A DNA stretch of 33,300 nt from Clostridiales bacterium (GCA_012520205.1 JAAYOT010000228.1:1-33300), one strand, 5' to 3'. Numbered from the stretch's first letter, positions 19,392 through 29,226 are shown. Translations and numbers: made by a program. The notes: a model not told the origin generated them from the letters alone.

Positions 19392-20147
19392 ATGGAAAAT
19401 GGTATGATGAGGAAAGAGGCGTATAATTATGATGATAATTCAAAATTAATACCCTTAGCTAAATCAGGCGATCAAGAAGCAATGAACAAAGTAATAGAAA
19501 TGAATCTTCCTCTTGTAGCATCAATAACTAAAAAGTTCCTTAATAGAGGATATGAATATGACGATATCTTTCAAATAGGCTCTATAGGCTTAATTAAGGC
19601 TATAAATAACTTTGATGGAAGATTTAATGTAAAATTTTCTACTTATGCTGTGCCAATGATAGTTGGTGAAATAAAAAGATTCCTTAGAGATGATGGAATA
19701 ATCAAAGTGAGCAGAAATGTTAAAACCTTAGCTAGAAAGCTTCACTTTGATAGGGAAAAGTTAACTAAAAAATTGAATAGGGAACCTACAATTGAGGAAC
19801 TATCAGAGGAATCTAAAGTAGATAAAGAAGAAATATTATTTGCCCTAGAATCTGCTAATAGTATGCAATATTTATATGATACTATTCATCAAGATGATGG
19901 TGCACCAGTTCTTCTTATTGATAAGTTAAGTGAAAAAGGTGAAGATGACAGTGAAATGATAAATAGAATTGCCTTAAAGGAAGCATTAAGAAGCTTAGAT
20001 GAGAAATCAAGGCAAATAATAATGCTTAGATATTTTAAAGATAAAACTCAGGTTCAGGTTGCTAAAATGTTAGGAATAAGCCAGGTACAGGTTTCAAGAA
20101 TTGAGAAAAAGGTTTTAGGAATCATGAAAGAAAAATTAGAAGAATAA
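19392..20147 (+). CDS. sigF: RNA polymerase sporulation sigma factor SigF
   Basis: Sigma-70 regions: YDDIFQIGSIGLIKAINNFD, KFSTYAVPMIVGEIKRFLRDDG, VAKMLGISQVQVSRIEKKVL; ATG 19392 follows aggtgaa RBS. Confidence 0.95.
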   Translation: MENGMMRKEAYNYDDNSKLIPLAKSGDQEAMNKVIEMNLPLVASITKKFLNRGYEYDDIFQIGSIGLIKAINNFDGRFNVKFSTYAVPMIVGEIKRFLRDDGIIKVSRNVKTLARKLHFDREKLTKKLNREPTIEELSEESKVDKEEILFALESANSMQYLYDTIHQDDGAPVLLIDKLSEKGEDDSEMINRIALKEALRSLDEKSRQIIMLRYFKDKTQVQVAKMLGISQVQVSRIEKKVLGIMKEKLEE

Positions 20148-20210
20148 TTTAAAAATACAAAAGAAAATATGGAGAAAATTATGAAAAAATATAATATAAA
20201 AGTGGAGTGA

Positions 20211-20248
20211 AAGTCAATTGAATTTTAAATAAATTCAGTTGACTTTTT
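20211..20248 (+). terminator. Rho-independent terminator between sigF and spoVAC
   Basis: aagtcaattgaattt...aaattcagttgactttttattt. Confidence 0.75.
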
Positions 20249-20328
20249 ATTTGCCAAAAAATATCAGTATTTTAAGGAATAAGATTTGGAATAATAAAAT
20301 TAAACATATTTAGAAAGGAAGTATAATA

Positions 20329-20799
20329 ATGCCTAAAAAGAAAAATATGAATGAAAGTGAAATTATGAAGGAATTTCAAACTATTACAAAAGAAACAGAA
20401 CCAAAACCTAAAATTTTAAAAAATTGTATTAATGCTTTTTGGATAGGAGGATTAATATGTGTAATTGGTCAAATAATAAATATGCTTCTTCTTAAATATG
20501 GTGGTTTTGATGAAGAAACAACAAAGATGTTAGTACCAGCAATTATGGTTTTTATAGGTGCTTTTTTAACTGGAATAGGTGTATATGACAGAATAGCAAC
20601 TTATGCAGGGGCAGGAACCCTAGTTCCAATTACAGGATTTTCAAATTCAGTTGTTTCTCCTGCTATGGAATTTAAAAAAGAAGGCTTTATATTTGGAGTT
20701 GCAGCAAAAATGTTCATCATAGCAGGACCAGTTTTAGTTTATGGAATAGGGAGCTCAGTTCTTGTGGGCATAATATATTATTTGATACAAAGATTTTAA
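20329..20799 (+). CDS. spoVAC: Stage V sporulation protein AC
   Basis: 156 aa; FWIGGLICVIGQ, GIGVYDRIATYAGAGTLVPITGFSNSVVSPAMEFKKEG. Confidence 0.95.
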   Translation: MPKKKNMNESEIMKEFQTITKETEPKPKILKNCINAFWIGGLICVIGQIINMLLLKYGGFDEETTKMLVPAIMVFIGAFLTGIGVYDRIATYAGAGTLVPITGFSNSVVSPAMEFKKEGFIFGVAAKMFIIAGPVLVYGIGSSVLVGIIYYLIQRF

Positions 20800-20814
20800 G
20801 AAAGGGGATTAGAT

Positions 20815-21852
20815 ATGGATAATGCAAAAAAAAGAGTAGGAATTCAAACTGTAAAAATGAAAAATCCTCCTAAAATAATTTCTACTTATTCTATAGTAGG
20901 TCCCAAAGAAGGAGAAGGGCCTCTTGGTCAATATTTTCATGAGGTGGTAACAGACGATACTTTAGGTAAGGACAGCTATGAAAAGGCTGAAAGCGAATTA
21001 TTTTATCAAACAGTATCTAAGGCTATAGAAAATGCAAATTTAAAAGAGGAAGATATTAATTATATTTTTGCGGGAGATTTATTAAACCAGTTAACTTCTA
21101 CTTGTTTTGCTGCAAGAGATATAAATATACCTTTCTTTGGTTTATTTGGAGCATGCTCAACAATGACAGAGTCTTTGAGTTTAGCTTCAATGTTAATAGA
21201 TGGAGATTTTGCAGATTATACGGTAGCAGCAACAGTATCTCATTTTAGTTCTTCAGAAAGACAATTTAGATTTCCGCTAGAATATGGTTCTGTAAGATAT
21301 CCTACATCCCAGTGGACAGTAACAGGATCAGGAGCCATGGTTTTAGGGAAGGAAGGTAACTTCCCTGAGGTAACTTATGTAACTACAGGATTAGTAAAAG
21401 ATTATGGAATTAAGGATTCAAATAATATGGGAGCAGCAATGGCGCCAGCTGCTGTGGATACGATTGTAAAGCATCTTCAAGATACAGGAAGGGGAGAAAA
21501 ATATTATGACGCTATTGTAACAGGAGACTTAGGAAGAGTAGGAAAGGAAATAACCTTACAATTACTAGAGAAGCAAGGTTATAATATTAGAGATATTTAT
21601 TATGATTGCGGAGATTTAATATTTGATGATGAGAAACAAGGTACAAATTCAGGCGGTAGTGGATGTGGATGTTCAGCCAGTGTAGCTTGTTCATATTTCT
21701 ATGGAAAATTAATAAATAAAGAGATAAATAAGTTACTTCTTGTTTCAACAGGAGCATTAATGAGCCCAACCTCTACTCAACAGGGAGAAAGTATTCCAGG
21801 AATTGCCCATGCTGTAGCAATTGAGTTTAATAATAATGGAGGTGAAAAATAA
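20815..21852 (+). CDS. spoVAD: Stage V sporulation protein AD
   Basis: 345 aa thiolase-like fold protein; FGLFGACSTMTESLSLASMLIDG, GGSGCGCSASV. Confidence 0.96.
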   Translation: MDNAKKRVGIQTVKMKNPPKIISTYSIVGPKEGEGPLGQYFHEVVTDDTLGKDSYEKAESELFYQTVSKAIENANLKEEDINYIFAGDLLNQLTSTCFAARDINIPFFGLFGACSTMTESLSLASMLIDGDFADYTVAATVSHFSSSERQFRFPLEYGSVRYPTSQWTVTGSGAMVLGKEGNFPEVTYVTTGLVKDYGIKDSNNMGAAMAPAAVDTIVKHLQDTGRGEKYYDAIVTGDLGRVGKEITLQLLEKQGYNIRDIYYDCGDLIFDDEKQGTNSGGSGCGCSASVACSYFYGKLINKEINKLLLVSTGALMSPTSTQQGESIPGIAHAVAIEFNNNGGEK

Positions 21853-22208
21853 TGGAGTATTTAAGTGCCTTTATAGTGGGAGGTTTAATATGTGTAGTTG
21901 GGCAAATTATCTTAGATACTACAAAACTTACTCCAGCTAATATATTAGTTACTTTTTTACTTATAGGAGTTGCATTAGGTGCCTTTGGATTATATGATAA
22001 ATTAATAGAAATAGGCGGTGCTGGTGCATCAGTTCCTTTGCCTAGTTTTGGTAACTCCTTAGCTAAAGGGGTTATGAAAGCAGTAGATGAGAAAGGAATT
22101 GTAGGAATATTAACTGGCGGAATAGAAGGAACTGCATCAGGGGTAACTGCAGCAGTATTTTTTGGTTATTTAGCAGCAGTATTATTTAATCCAAAGACAA
22201 AAGCTTGA
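21852..22208 (+). CDS. spoVAE: Stage V sporulation protein AE (SpoVAEb)
   Basis: 118 aa; FIVGGLICVVGQIILDTTKLTPANILV; start overlaps spoVAD stop (TAATG). Confidence 0.95.
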   Translation: MEYLSAFIVGGLICVVGQIILDTTKLTPANILVTFLLIGVALGAFGLYDKLIEIGGAGASVPLPSFGNSLAKGVMKAVDEKGIVGILTGGIEGTASGVTAAVFFGYLAAVLFNPKTKA

Positions 22209-22244
22209 TAAAATATTTGGTATAATATAGTATAGAAAGAACTG

Positions 22245-22299
22245 GAACATTGAAAAAATAAAAATTTCATTTATATTTTCAATGTTTCGGCTTTTTTTG
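22245..22299 (+). terminator. Rho-independent terminator after spoVA operon
   Basis: gaacattgaaaa...ttttcaatgttt stem, then ctttttttg. Confidence 0.75.
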
Positions 22300-22452
22300 T
22301 AGAAATTTAATTATAATAATTGTAAAATTAAAATGTATAATTATGTTTAATTTTCTCATTTTCTATAGTTTTGATAAAATAAATTATTATTAGCAGAAAT
22401 AGTTTTGGTAATTCTTACAGAAACAAAGAAATATTTACGGGGGAGGGGTAAA

Positions 22453-24951
22453 ATGAAAAAATATTATGGTGAAAGCTGGTCTAAGGTAGTAGAACTATTG
22501 GAAAGTAATATTTATAGTGGCTTAAATCAAGAACAGTGTAATATAAGAAAAAGTGAGTTTGGAGATAACTTGATAAATTTACCCTATACTAGGAGTAATC
22601 TTCAAATTTTTCTTGATTTATTTAAAGAAAAATACATATATATTTATATTTTGTTCTTAATGTTTTTTTTACTAAACAAGTTTTATATAATAGGAATTAT
22701 TTCTTTTATAATATTAATGTTTTATTTAGGAGTAAAATTTCATAATGAATTTTCTAGTAAAAAAGAAATGGAGCTTTTACAAGGGTTAAATACCTCTCAA
22801 GTTTTAGTATTAAGAAATGGCGTAGAAAGGCTTATTGAAGCTGAAAACTTAGTAAAGGGAGATATTGTTTATTTTAGAAAAAATTCTGTTATTGGTGCTG
22901 ACATTAGAATTATAGAAAGTAAGGATTTAAAAGTTGATGAAAGAAACATAACTGGTGATAACTTATTGAAAAACAAGTATTCAATAAAAATGGATGAAAA
23001 GCCAAATTCTATAGGAGAAATAAACAATATAATTTTTAGAGGATCAGTAGTAAAAGAAGGTTCTGGTAGTGGAATTGTAATAGAGACTGGTAACAATACT
23101 CAATTAGGTAAAGTATTAAGTAGATTAAAAACTTTCAAAAGAAAAAATGATATTATTGTAGAAAAAATAGAAAATGCTTTATTCAAGGCTGGAGTATGCC
23201 TAGCCCTTATACAAATTATATTAATTGTAGTTTTTCCAGGAGGATTAATTAATAAACTACCTTTAATGGCAAACTCTTTCTTTGCTATGATATGTATATT
23301 TGTACCTTTAATTATTATATATTATGAAAAATATATAAAAAGTGAACTTATTAATAATTACGGTATAGAGTTAATGAATTTTTCTTCATTAGGGCTGTTA
23401 AAGGATATAAAAATACTCTTTTTAAAAAAGCTTGGTACAATTACTAAAAACGAATTATATGTTGATAAAATCTACACCAATGACCAAATTTATTTTTCTA
23501 AAGATGCTGATGTTAATGATATAAATATTAGAAGAATGTTAGATATATCAATGCTTTGCAACAATGCTAAATATAATATTGATAACAATTGGAGTAAAGG
23601 TGACATATTTGAGATAGCCTATTTAAAATATGCAGTTAGCAAATCTATTTTTAAAGGAAATATAGAAGGTAAAAATAGAAGAATATTTGAAATACCAAGA
23701 GATGTAAATAAAAAGATGGCAGCATCTATTAATAAAAATAGAAAGGGATACAGGGCGAATATTAGAGGTGAATTAGATACAATATTAGATGCTTGTACAA
23801 GCATTTTATTAAATGGTGTAGAAAAAGAATTAACGTCAGAAGATATAATGAAAATAAAGCTAGTAGATCTTAATTTTTCAAAGGAGGGGCTTATTACTGA
23901 GGCCTTTGCATATAGAAGCTTTAATTATGAACCTTCGGAATCTGAAAACATTGAGAGCAACCTTGTGTTTGTAGGTATTGTGGCTATGGAAAACCCTATA
24001 ATAGATAACATTGCTGATGAAATTAATAATCTTAAACAAAAGGGTGTTTTACCAATTATATTTACTGATGATAATAAAATGGCAGCACAGGTATTGGGTA
24101 AAAAGATAAAGCTAATATCTTCGGAGGAACAAGTAACGTCAAGCCAGGAACTTGAGATGTTGGAAAAAGAAGAATTTTTAAAGAGAGTTTCAAAAACCAG
24201 GATATACTGTCAATTGACTCAGGAGCAGCAGTATGATCTTGTATCTTTATATAATGAAGATGGGTATAACTTTGCAATAGAAGGAGAAACCTTAGCAGAT
24301 GTTTCTTTAATTAATTTATCCAAAATGGGAATATTTAAGGGCAAGGTATCTATGATACTAAAAAAACTAGGGGATATCTATACCCATAATAGTTCAATTC
24401 AAAGCTTTTTAAATCTTGTAAAAGAAAGTAAAGCTGTTTATGAATCAATTGATAGAGGTATTTCAATATATGTAATTACATTATTAGCAGAGATACTATT
24501 TTTTAGCTTTAATCAGCTTTCGAATAATAATTATGTAGTTGAATATTATATAGTTATATTTTTAAATTTATTCTTATTAACACCTATTATATTAGTAAAT
24601 ATGATATATGGAAAATATAAGACCAATGATAATAAAATCATATTAAGAGGGGCCTTATTTTCAGTATTGCCTTTAATTTTAGTCTATTTAGGAAACAAAA
24701 ATGCTGAAGTCCTTGGCTATATTTTAATATCTTTAATGCTCTTTTTTGACACAGTTTTAAATTGCACTCTTATTAAAAAGGGAGATTATAGAGGATTAAA
24801 ACTTATATTAATTTTTATATTGCTTTCTATATTAACAGGTGGAGCATTAATTTTTATAAAGGCGTATACATATTTATTAATGGATTTACTAATATTAGCT
24901 GCAATAATATTAATATTCTTAATATCTGAAATAATTATAAGAAAATGGTAA
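22453..24951 (+). CDS. P-type ATPase-like protein (P2/cation type) lacking catalytic motifs; candidate pseudoenzyme
   Basis: ORF 22405-24951, likely start ATG 22453 (MKKYYGESWSKVVELL) after gggagggg RBS. P-type ATPase architecture (GLNQEQCNIRKSEFGDNLI N-term; DERNITGDNLL actuator; KKLGTITKNEL in place of DKTGTLT; C-terminal TM bundle). Confidence 0.85.
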   Translation: MKKYYGESWSKVVELLESNIYSGLNQEQCNIRKSEFGDNLINLPYTRSNLQIFLDLFKEKYIYIYILFLMFFLLNKFYIIGIISFIILMFYLGVKFHNEFSSKKEMELLQGLNTSQVLVLRNGVERLIEAENLVKGDIVYFRKNSVIGADIRIIESKDLKVDERNITGDNLLKNKYSIKMDEKPNSIGEINNIIFRGSVVKEGSGSGIVIETGNNTQLGKVLSRLKTFKRKNDIIVEKIENALFKAGVCLALIQIILIVVFPGGLINKLPLMANSFFAMICIFVPLIIIYYEKYIKSELINNYGIELMNFSSLGLLKDIKILFLKKLGTITKNELYVDKIYTNDQIYFSKDADVNDINIRRMLDISMLCNNAKYNIDNNWSKGDIFEIAYLKYAVSKSIFKGNIEGKNRRIFEIPRDVNKKMAASINKNRKGYRANIRGELDTILDACTSILLNGVEKELTSEDIMKIKLVDLNFSKEGLITEAFAYRSFNYEPSESENIESNLVFVGIVAMENPIIDNIADEINNLKQKGVLPIIFTDDNKMAAQVLGKKIKLISSEEQVTSSQELEMLEKEEFLKRVSKTRIYCQLTQEQQYDLVSLYNEDGYNFAIEGETLADVSLINLSKMGIFKGKVSMILKKLGDIYTHNSSIQSFLNLVKESKAVYESIDRGISIYVITLLAEILFFSFNQLSNNNYVVEYYIVIFLNLFLLTPIILVNMIYGKYKTNDNKIILRGALFSVLPLILVYLGNKNAEVLGYILISLMLFFDTVLNCTLIKKGDYRGLKLILIFILLSILTGGALIFIKAYTYLLMDLLILAAIILIFLISEIIIRKW

Positions 24952-24974
24952 AACTTATAATGAGGTGATGCCAT

Positions 24975-26663
24975 TTGAATTATAATCATAGAATAAATAT
25001 ACTACTATATGTATTTTTATCATTTATATTTGGAACATATACCTATGTTTTATATAAGGAAAGCAAATGGCTAGCAGTAATTATTGCTAGCTGTTTTTTT
25101 ATTATATTAATACTTTATAAGGGAATAAGGTTTTCCTTATTGCTTATGATTTTTTTTCTTGTACCAATAATAAATAATTATAATTACTATAATATTAGCT
25201 TTAGTGAAAAAGAAGAAGTTAGAATAGTAAGTTTAAATTCTTATGGGGCAGTTGGAAATATTAAAGGAAGAACTGTTTATTTATCTGGAAATATAAAAGG
25301 TATTTCCTCAGGAGATAAAATAATAGTCAAAGGCAGCTTTGATAAAGATATTAACAAGGAAAAAGGAATAGTAGGAAGTTTTTTGGTAGAGAGTTATAAG
25401 GAGTTAAGGGGAGATTTCATTAGTAAAGTTTATAAATTAAGAGAAGAAATTTTTGATGCTATAAGAATTAAACTAGGCTATAGGAGGGCGGCAATAATCA
25501 CATCCATATCCTTTGGTTATACTGAATATCTAGATAATAGTGATGAAATAGATATGAAAAAACTTGGTATATTACATGCTATATCAGTTTCAGGTTTACA
25601 TATGGCAATAGTTTATTCAATAATAAAAAAGTGTTTTGGAGAAAAGGCTGCTGCTATAATATCTATTTTTTATGTTATTTTTACTGGGGCAGCCCTATCT
25701 ACCATTAGATCTTATATAATGATGCTTACAACAAGTCTTTCAATGAGTTTTAAAAGAAATTATAATCCCTTAGCAGGTTTATCTTTAGGAGGAATAATAA
25801 TTATATTATTTAAGCCTTATAGTATATTTAATATAGGTTTCCAATTAAGCTTCTTAGCTACCTTAGGAATAATACTATACAATAAAAAAATAAATAAGAG
25901 GCTCTATAAGCTGCCTAAATATATAAGAGAAGGTACAGCAATATGCATTTCATCACAAATATTTACTTTTCCAGTATTGGTTTATACTTTTAAAGAATTT
26001 TCCCTAGGATTTTTATTAGGAAATTTAATAGTAGTTCCCTTTATGAATATCATAGTTGTTTTGGGAAATTTATTGCTTTTATCTTTAAAAATCAGACCTT
26101 TATTTAATTATTTAATATTTATTTCTTATTATATAAGTAGAATTATTGATATTTTAACTGAATTATTAAATAAGATAACTCCAAATATAATTTATTTAAA
26201 TGAATACCTTGCAAAATTTTATATTATCATAATGATAACAATTTACTTTTATAAGAAAAATATAAAGAGAATAATAGTATTACCTCTTTTGGGCTTAATT
26301 TATATTTTTAATCTTTTATATAGTCCTTACCCTAAAATTGAATATTATCAAGAAGGGGCAATTTCTATTAGTTATAAAACTTCTAAAAAATTATTTTATA
26401 TAAAAAATAATATAAAATCAGAAAAAATTGAAAAAGTAACTATGGCAAAGGAAGAATATAAAAATTTTAATAATATTAATATAGAAAATAAATATAAATT
26501 AAAAAAATATAACAATGATTTGCTCTTAGAATGTTATAATAAAAAATATTTGTTGAAGATATCTAAAGATAAAAATCTAGAGGGATATGATATAATAGAC
26601 CTTAAGAATGGAATCTACAGCAAAATAGTTTTAATTAAAGATAAAGTTATGCCAGTTTATTAA
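24975..26663 (+). CDS. comEC: ComEC/Rec2 family protein, without C-terminal metallo-beta-lactamase domain
   Basis: TTG start with tgaggtga RBS; competence motif AISVSGLHMAIVY, GAALSTIRSYIMM, FQLSFLATLGI. Confidence 0.85.
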   Translation: MNYNHRINILLYVFLSFIFGTYTYVLYKESKWLAVIIASCFFIILILYKGIRFSLLLMIFFLVPIINNYNYYNISFSEKEEVRIVSLNSYGAVGNIKGRTVYLSGNIKGISSGDKIIVKGSFDKDINKEKGIVGSFLVESYKELRGDFISKVYKLREEIFDAIRIKLGYRRAAIITSISFGYTEYLDNSDEIDMKKLGILHAISVSGLHMAIVYSIIKKCFGEKAAAIISIFYVIFTGAALSTIRSYIMMLTTSLSMSFKRNYNPLAGLSLGGIIIILFKPYSIFNIGFQLSFLATLGIILYNKKINKRLYKLPKYIREGTAICISSQIFTFPVLVYTFKEFSLGFLLGNLIVVPFMNIIVVLGNLLLLSLKIRPLFNYLIFISYYISRIIDILTELLNKITPNIIYLNEYLAKFYIIIMITIYFYKKNIKRIIVLPLLGLIYIFNLLYSPYPKIEYYQEGAISISYKTSKKLFYIKNNIKSEKIEKVTMAKEEYKNFNNINIENKYKLKKYNNDLLLECYNKKYLLKISKDKNLEGYDIIDLKNGIYSKIVLIKDKVMPVY

Positions 26664-26679
26664 GGAAGGGTAGGTTAAG

Positions 26680-27711
26680 TTGATAAATTTTGATGCACTA
26701 GAAGGAGAAATAAAAAAGGGAAATATAAGTAATTCATATGTTTTTTGTGGATTAGATGAGGAATTAATTAAAGAAGGGGTAAGTTTAGTAGTTAATTCTG
26801 TTGTTGATAAATCAATGATGGATTTAAATTATATTAGATTAGATGGTCTTAATACAAATTTTGATGAAATTTTAAATGCCTGCGAAACAATGCCCTTTAT
26901 GGGAGAAAAAAAAGTAGTTCTTATATATAGGGCTGAATTTTTAAAGGATAAAACTGATAGTTCCCTTACTAAATTATATAAAGAAATAGAGAAATATTTA
27001 AAGGATCTTCCCCCTTACACTATTTTAATTATGTATCATTTATTCAATGATAAAAGGAATACACCCAAAAAGAGTAGAAAGATAACTGCTTTAGATAAAA
27101 TTTCTAAGGTTGTTCATTTTGATAGATTAAAAAAAGATAGATATTACAAGAAGGTAGAGGAAGTATTTAAAAAGAGAGGCAAGGAAATTAAAAAGGTAGA
27201 AGCAAGATATTTTGCAGAAAAGGTACCAAATAACTTTGATATTATTAATAGGGAAGCAGATAAGATAATAGCTTATACTGAAGGTAGGGAAATAAGTAAA
27301 AAGGATATAGATAAATTAGTCTTAAAATCCAGTGAAGATGACATTTTTGATTTAATAGATTTAATTTCCATGAGAAAAGCAGAAAGAGCAATAGATTTAT
27401 TAGATGAATTATTATTTAAAAATGATCAGCATATGCTTATAATAACAAACATAGAAAATAATTTTAAAAGATTATATGAAATAAAAGTCTTGAAAAATAA
27501 AGGTTACAATGTTTCTAATATTGCAAGTAAATATAAATTACCTACTTTTGTTTGTGAAAAATTAATAAATCAAAGTAATAAATTTTCATTAAAGCAATTA
27601 AAAGAAATTTTAGATATTTGCTTAAAAACAGAAACTTCATTAAAATCTAGCAGTAATGATAAAACTATGGAATTAGAATTAATGTTATTTAATATTTTTA
27701 TGGTAAAATAA
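26680..27711 (+). CDS. holA: DNA polymerase III delta subunit
   Basis: 343 aa; SYVFCGLDEELIKEGV, MPFMGEKKVVLIYRAEFL, KSSEDDIFDLIDLI; TTG start. Confidence 0.9.
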   Translation: MINFDALEGEIKKGNISNSYVFCGLDEELIKEGVSLVVNSVVDKSMMDLNYIRLDGLNTNFDEILNACETMPFMGEKKVVLIYRAEFLKDKTDSSLTKLYKEIEKYLKDLPPYTILIMYHLFNDKRNTPKKSRKITALDKISKVVHFDRLKKDRYYKKVEEVFKKRGKEIKKVEARYFAEKVPNNFDIINREADKIIAYTEGREISKKDIDKLVLKSSEDDIFDLIDLISMRKAERAIDLLDELLFKNDQHMLIITNIENNFKRLYEIKVLKNKGYNVSNIASKYKLPTFVCEKLINQSNKFSLKQLKEILDICLKTETSLKSSSNDKTMELELMLFNIFMVK

Positions 27712-27712
27712 T

Positions 27713-27740
27713 AGCCGATCCAAGAGGATCGGCTTCTTAT
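27713..27740. terminator. Terminator between convergent holA and rpsT
   Basis: agccgatcc-aaga-ggatcggct followed by tcttattt. Confidence 0.75.
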
Positions 27741-27744
27741 TTAA

Positions 27745-28008
27745 TTACGCCATAGCGTTTAATTTTGCAGCTAATCTAGATTTTTTTCTAGCTACCATGT
27801 TCTTATGAATTACTCCTTTTTGAGCAGCCATGTCTAAAGACTTAACTACTTGTGGGAAAAGAACCTTAGCTTCTTCTGCATTGTTTGAAGCAAGAGCTGC
27901 TTCGAATTTCTTTATAACAGTTTTAACTGCTGATTTAACCATTCTGTTTTGAGCCGTTTTTGTTGCTGTAACTTTAATTCTCTTTTTTGATGATTTAATA
28001 TTTGCCAT
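27745..28008 (-). CDS. rpsT: 30S ribosomal protein S20
   Basis: 87 aa [30 protein letters not shown]...; gggggtga RBS on minus strand. Confidence 0.97.
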   Translation of the reverse strand: MANIKSSKKRIKVTATKTAQNRMVKSAVKTVIKKFEAALASNNAEEAKVLFPQVVKSLDMAAQKGVIHKNMVARKKSRLAAKLNAMA

Positions 28009-28092
28009 TCTAATTCACCCCCTTAATGCTTTTATAGGGTCTCTTTGCAGCTTTGGGGAAATCTGCGTTCGAGTTCGTTTTTAACATACTAG

Positions 28093-28121
28093 ATTATATC
28101 ATTGAAAGTTTAGAAGTTCAA
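28093..28121 (-). promoter_or_regulatory. rpsT promoter
   Basis: Minus strand TTGAAC (28121-28116) - 17 nt - TATAAT (28098-28093). Confidence 0.7.
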
Positions 28122-28181
28122 GTATTAAATTATTATATTGTGGGAAAATAAGAAATGATAATGAATTGTGGAGGTATTTCA

Positions 28182-29156
28182 ATGATTAGCATAAGAACTG
28201 ATTTAGCAATAGAAGCTCGTGATATGTACACGCAGGAAAATAAAAGAGAGTTAGATGGAGTCATAGTAAAAGAAGAACAAGATGAAGATGTAAAAATAAC
28301 CACTGTAACCATTGAAAGTGATGAGGCTGGAAAGGAACTAGGAAAATCCAAAGGAAATTATATTACAATAGATTTTCCAGAAATGACTTATTATGAAACG
28401 GAAATTATGGATAAAGTTTCCCATGCCTTAAAAAAATCCTTAAGTGATCTTATAGATGCACCTCATGATAAGCTTGCTTTAGTAGTTGGATTGGGAAATA
28501 GAAGGGTAACTCCAGATTCACTAGGACCTAAGGTTACAGAAAAAATCATGGTTACTAGACATATAAAGCAGTTAATGCCAGAAGCAATTGATGAATCAGT
28601 TAGGCCTGTTTCTTGTATTGCACCTGGAGTACTAGGAGTTACAGGTATAGAAACTGGTGAAATAGTAAAATCTCTTGCTGAGAAATTGAAACCTGATATA
28701 GTTATTTGTATTGATGCTTTAGGGTCAAGAAAACTTGAAAGAGTAAATAGAACTATACAAATAAGTGATACTGGAATAGCACCTGGGGCAGGGGTTGGGA
28801 ACAATAGAATGAAAATTAACGAAGATTTTATAGGAGCAAAAGTAATTGGTATAGGAGTTCCTACCGTTGTTCATGCGGCAACAATAGCAAACGATGCCCT
28901 GGATTTATTATTAGATGAGCTAATAAAAAAATCAGAAGAAGGAACAGACTTTTATAAAATGTTAAATTCCCTAGATAGAAATGAAAAAAATAATTTAATA
29001 AGAGAGATATTAGACCCATCCATTGGAGATTTAATGGTTACCCCAAAGGATGTAGATATTATAATGGATTCCTTATCAAAGGTTATAGCAAATGGAATTA
29101 ATATGGCAATTCAGCCTAATTTAGATATGGAAGATATAAATGCATTTATGAGTTAA
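28182..29156 (+). CDS. gpr: Germination protease (GPR)
   Basis: ATG 28182 (MISIRTDLAIEARDMY); VVGLGNRRVTPDSLGPKV, CIDALGSRKLERVNRTIQISDTGI; tggagg RBS. Confidence 0.95.
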   Translation: MISIRTDLAIEARDMYTQENKRELDGVIVKEEQDEDVKITTVTIESDEAGKELGKSKGNYITIDFPEMTYYETEIMDKVSHALKKSLSDLIDAPHDKLALVVGLGNRRVTPDSLGPKVTEKIMVTRHIKQLMPEAIDESVRPVSCIAPGVLGVTGIETGEIVKSLAEKLKPDIVICIDALGSRKLERVNRTIQISDTGIAPGAGVGNNRMKINEDFIGAKVIGIGVPTVVHAATIANDALDLLLDELIKKSEEGTDFYKMLNSLDRNEKNNLIREILDPSIGDLMVTPKDVDIIMDSLSKVIANGINMAIQPNLDMEDINAFMS

Positions 29157-29181
29157 AAAAAATATTAAATTATTAATAATT

Positions 29182-29226
29182 ATGTAACTCTCCTAATATA
29201 TATAAATAGAGAAGGGGGAGTTACAT
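29182..29226 (+). promoter_or_regulatory. Hairpin sequestering the spoIIP ribosome-binding site
   Basis: atgtaactctcc (29182-29193) pairs with ggggagttacat (29215-29226): 11 Watson-Crick pairs plus one G-U; stem contains the SD and abuts the TTG start at 29227. Confidence 0.7.

Noticed and set aside
20260-20300. Sigma F/sigma G promoter upstream of spoVAC
   Set aside because: Biologically expected and a loose match (gtatt...gaataata) is visible, but AT-rich sequence makes such matches common.
23401-23450. Sequencing error or frameshift as the cause of the missing DKTGT motif
   Set aside because: The frame is open on both sides and flanking residues align (ILFLKKLGTITKNEL vs ICSDKTGTLTQNKM), so the change is by substitution; other motifs far away are also altered.
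28010-28090. Structured autoregulatory leader upstream of rpsT
   Set aside because: The ~75-nt leader exists but I could not identify a convincing conserved fold by eye.
28463-28804. 113-aa minus-strand ORF inside gpr
   Set aside because: Shadow ORF antisense to gpr; no recognisable domain or RBS.
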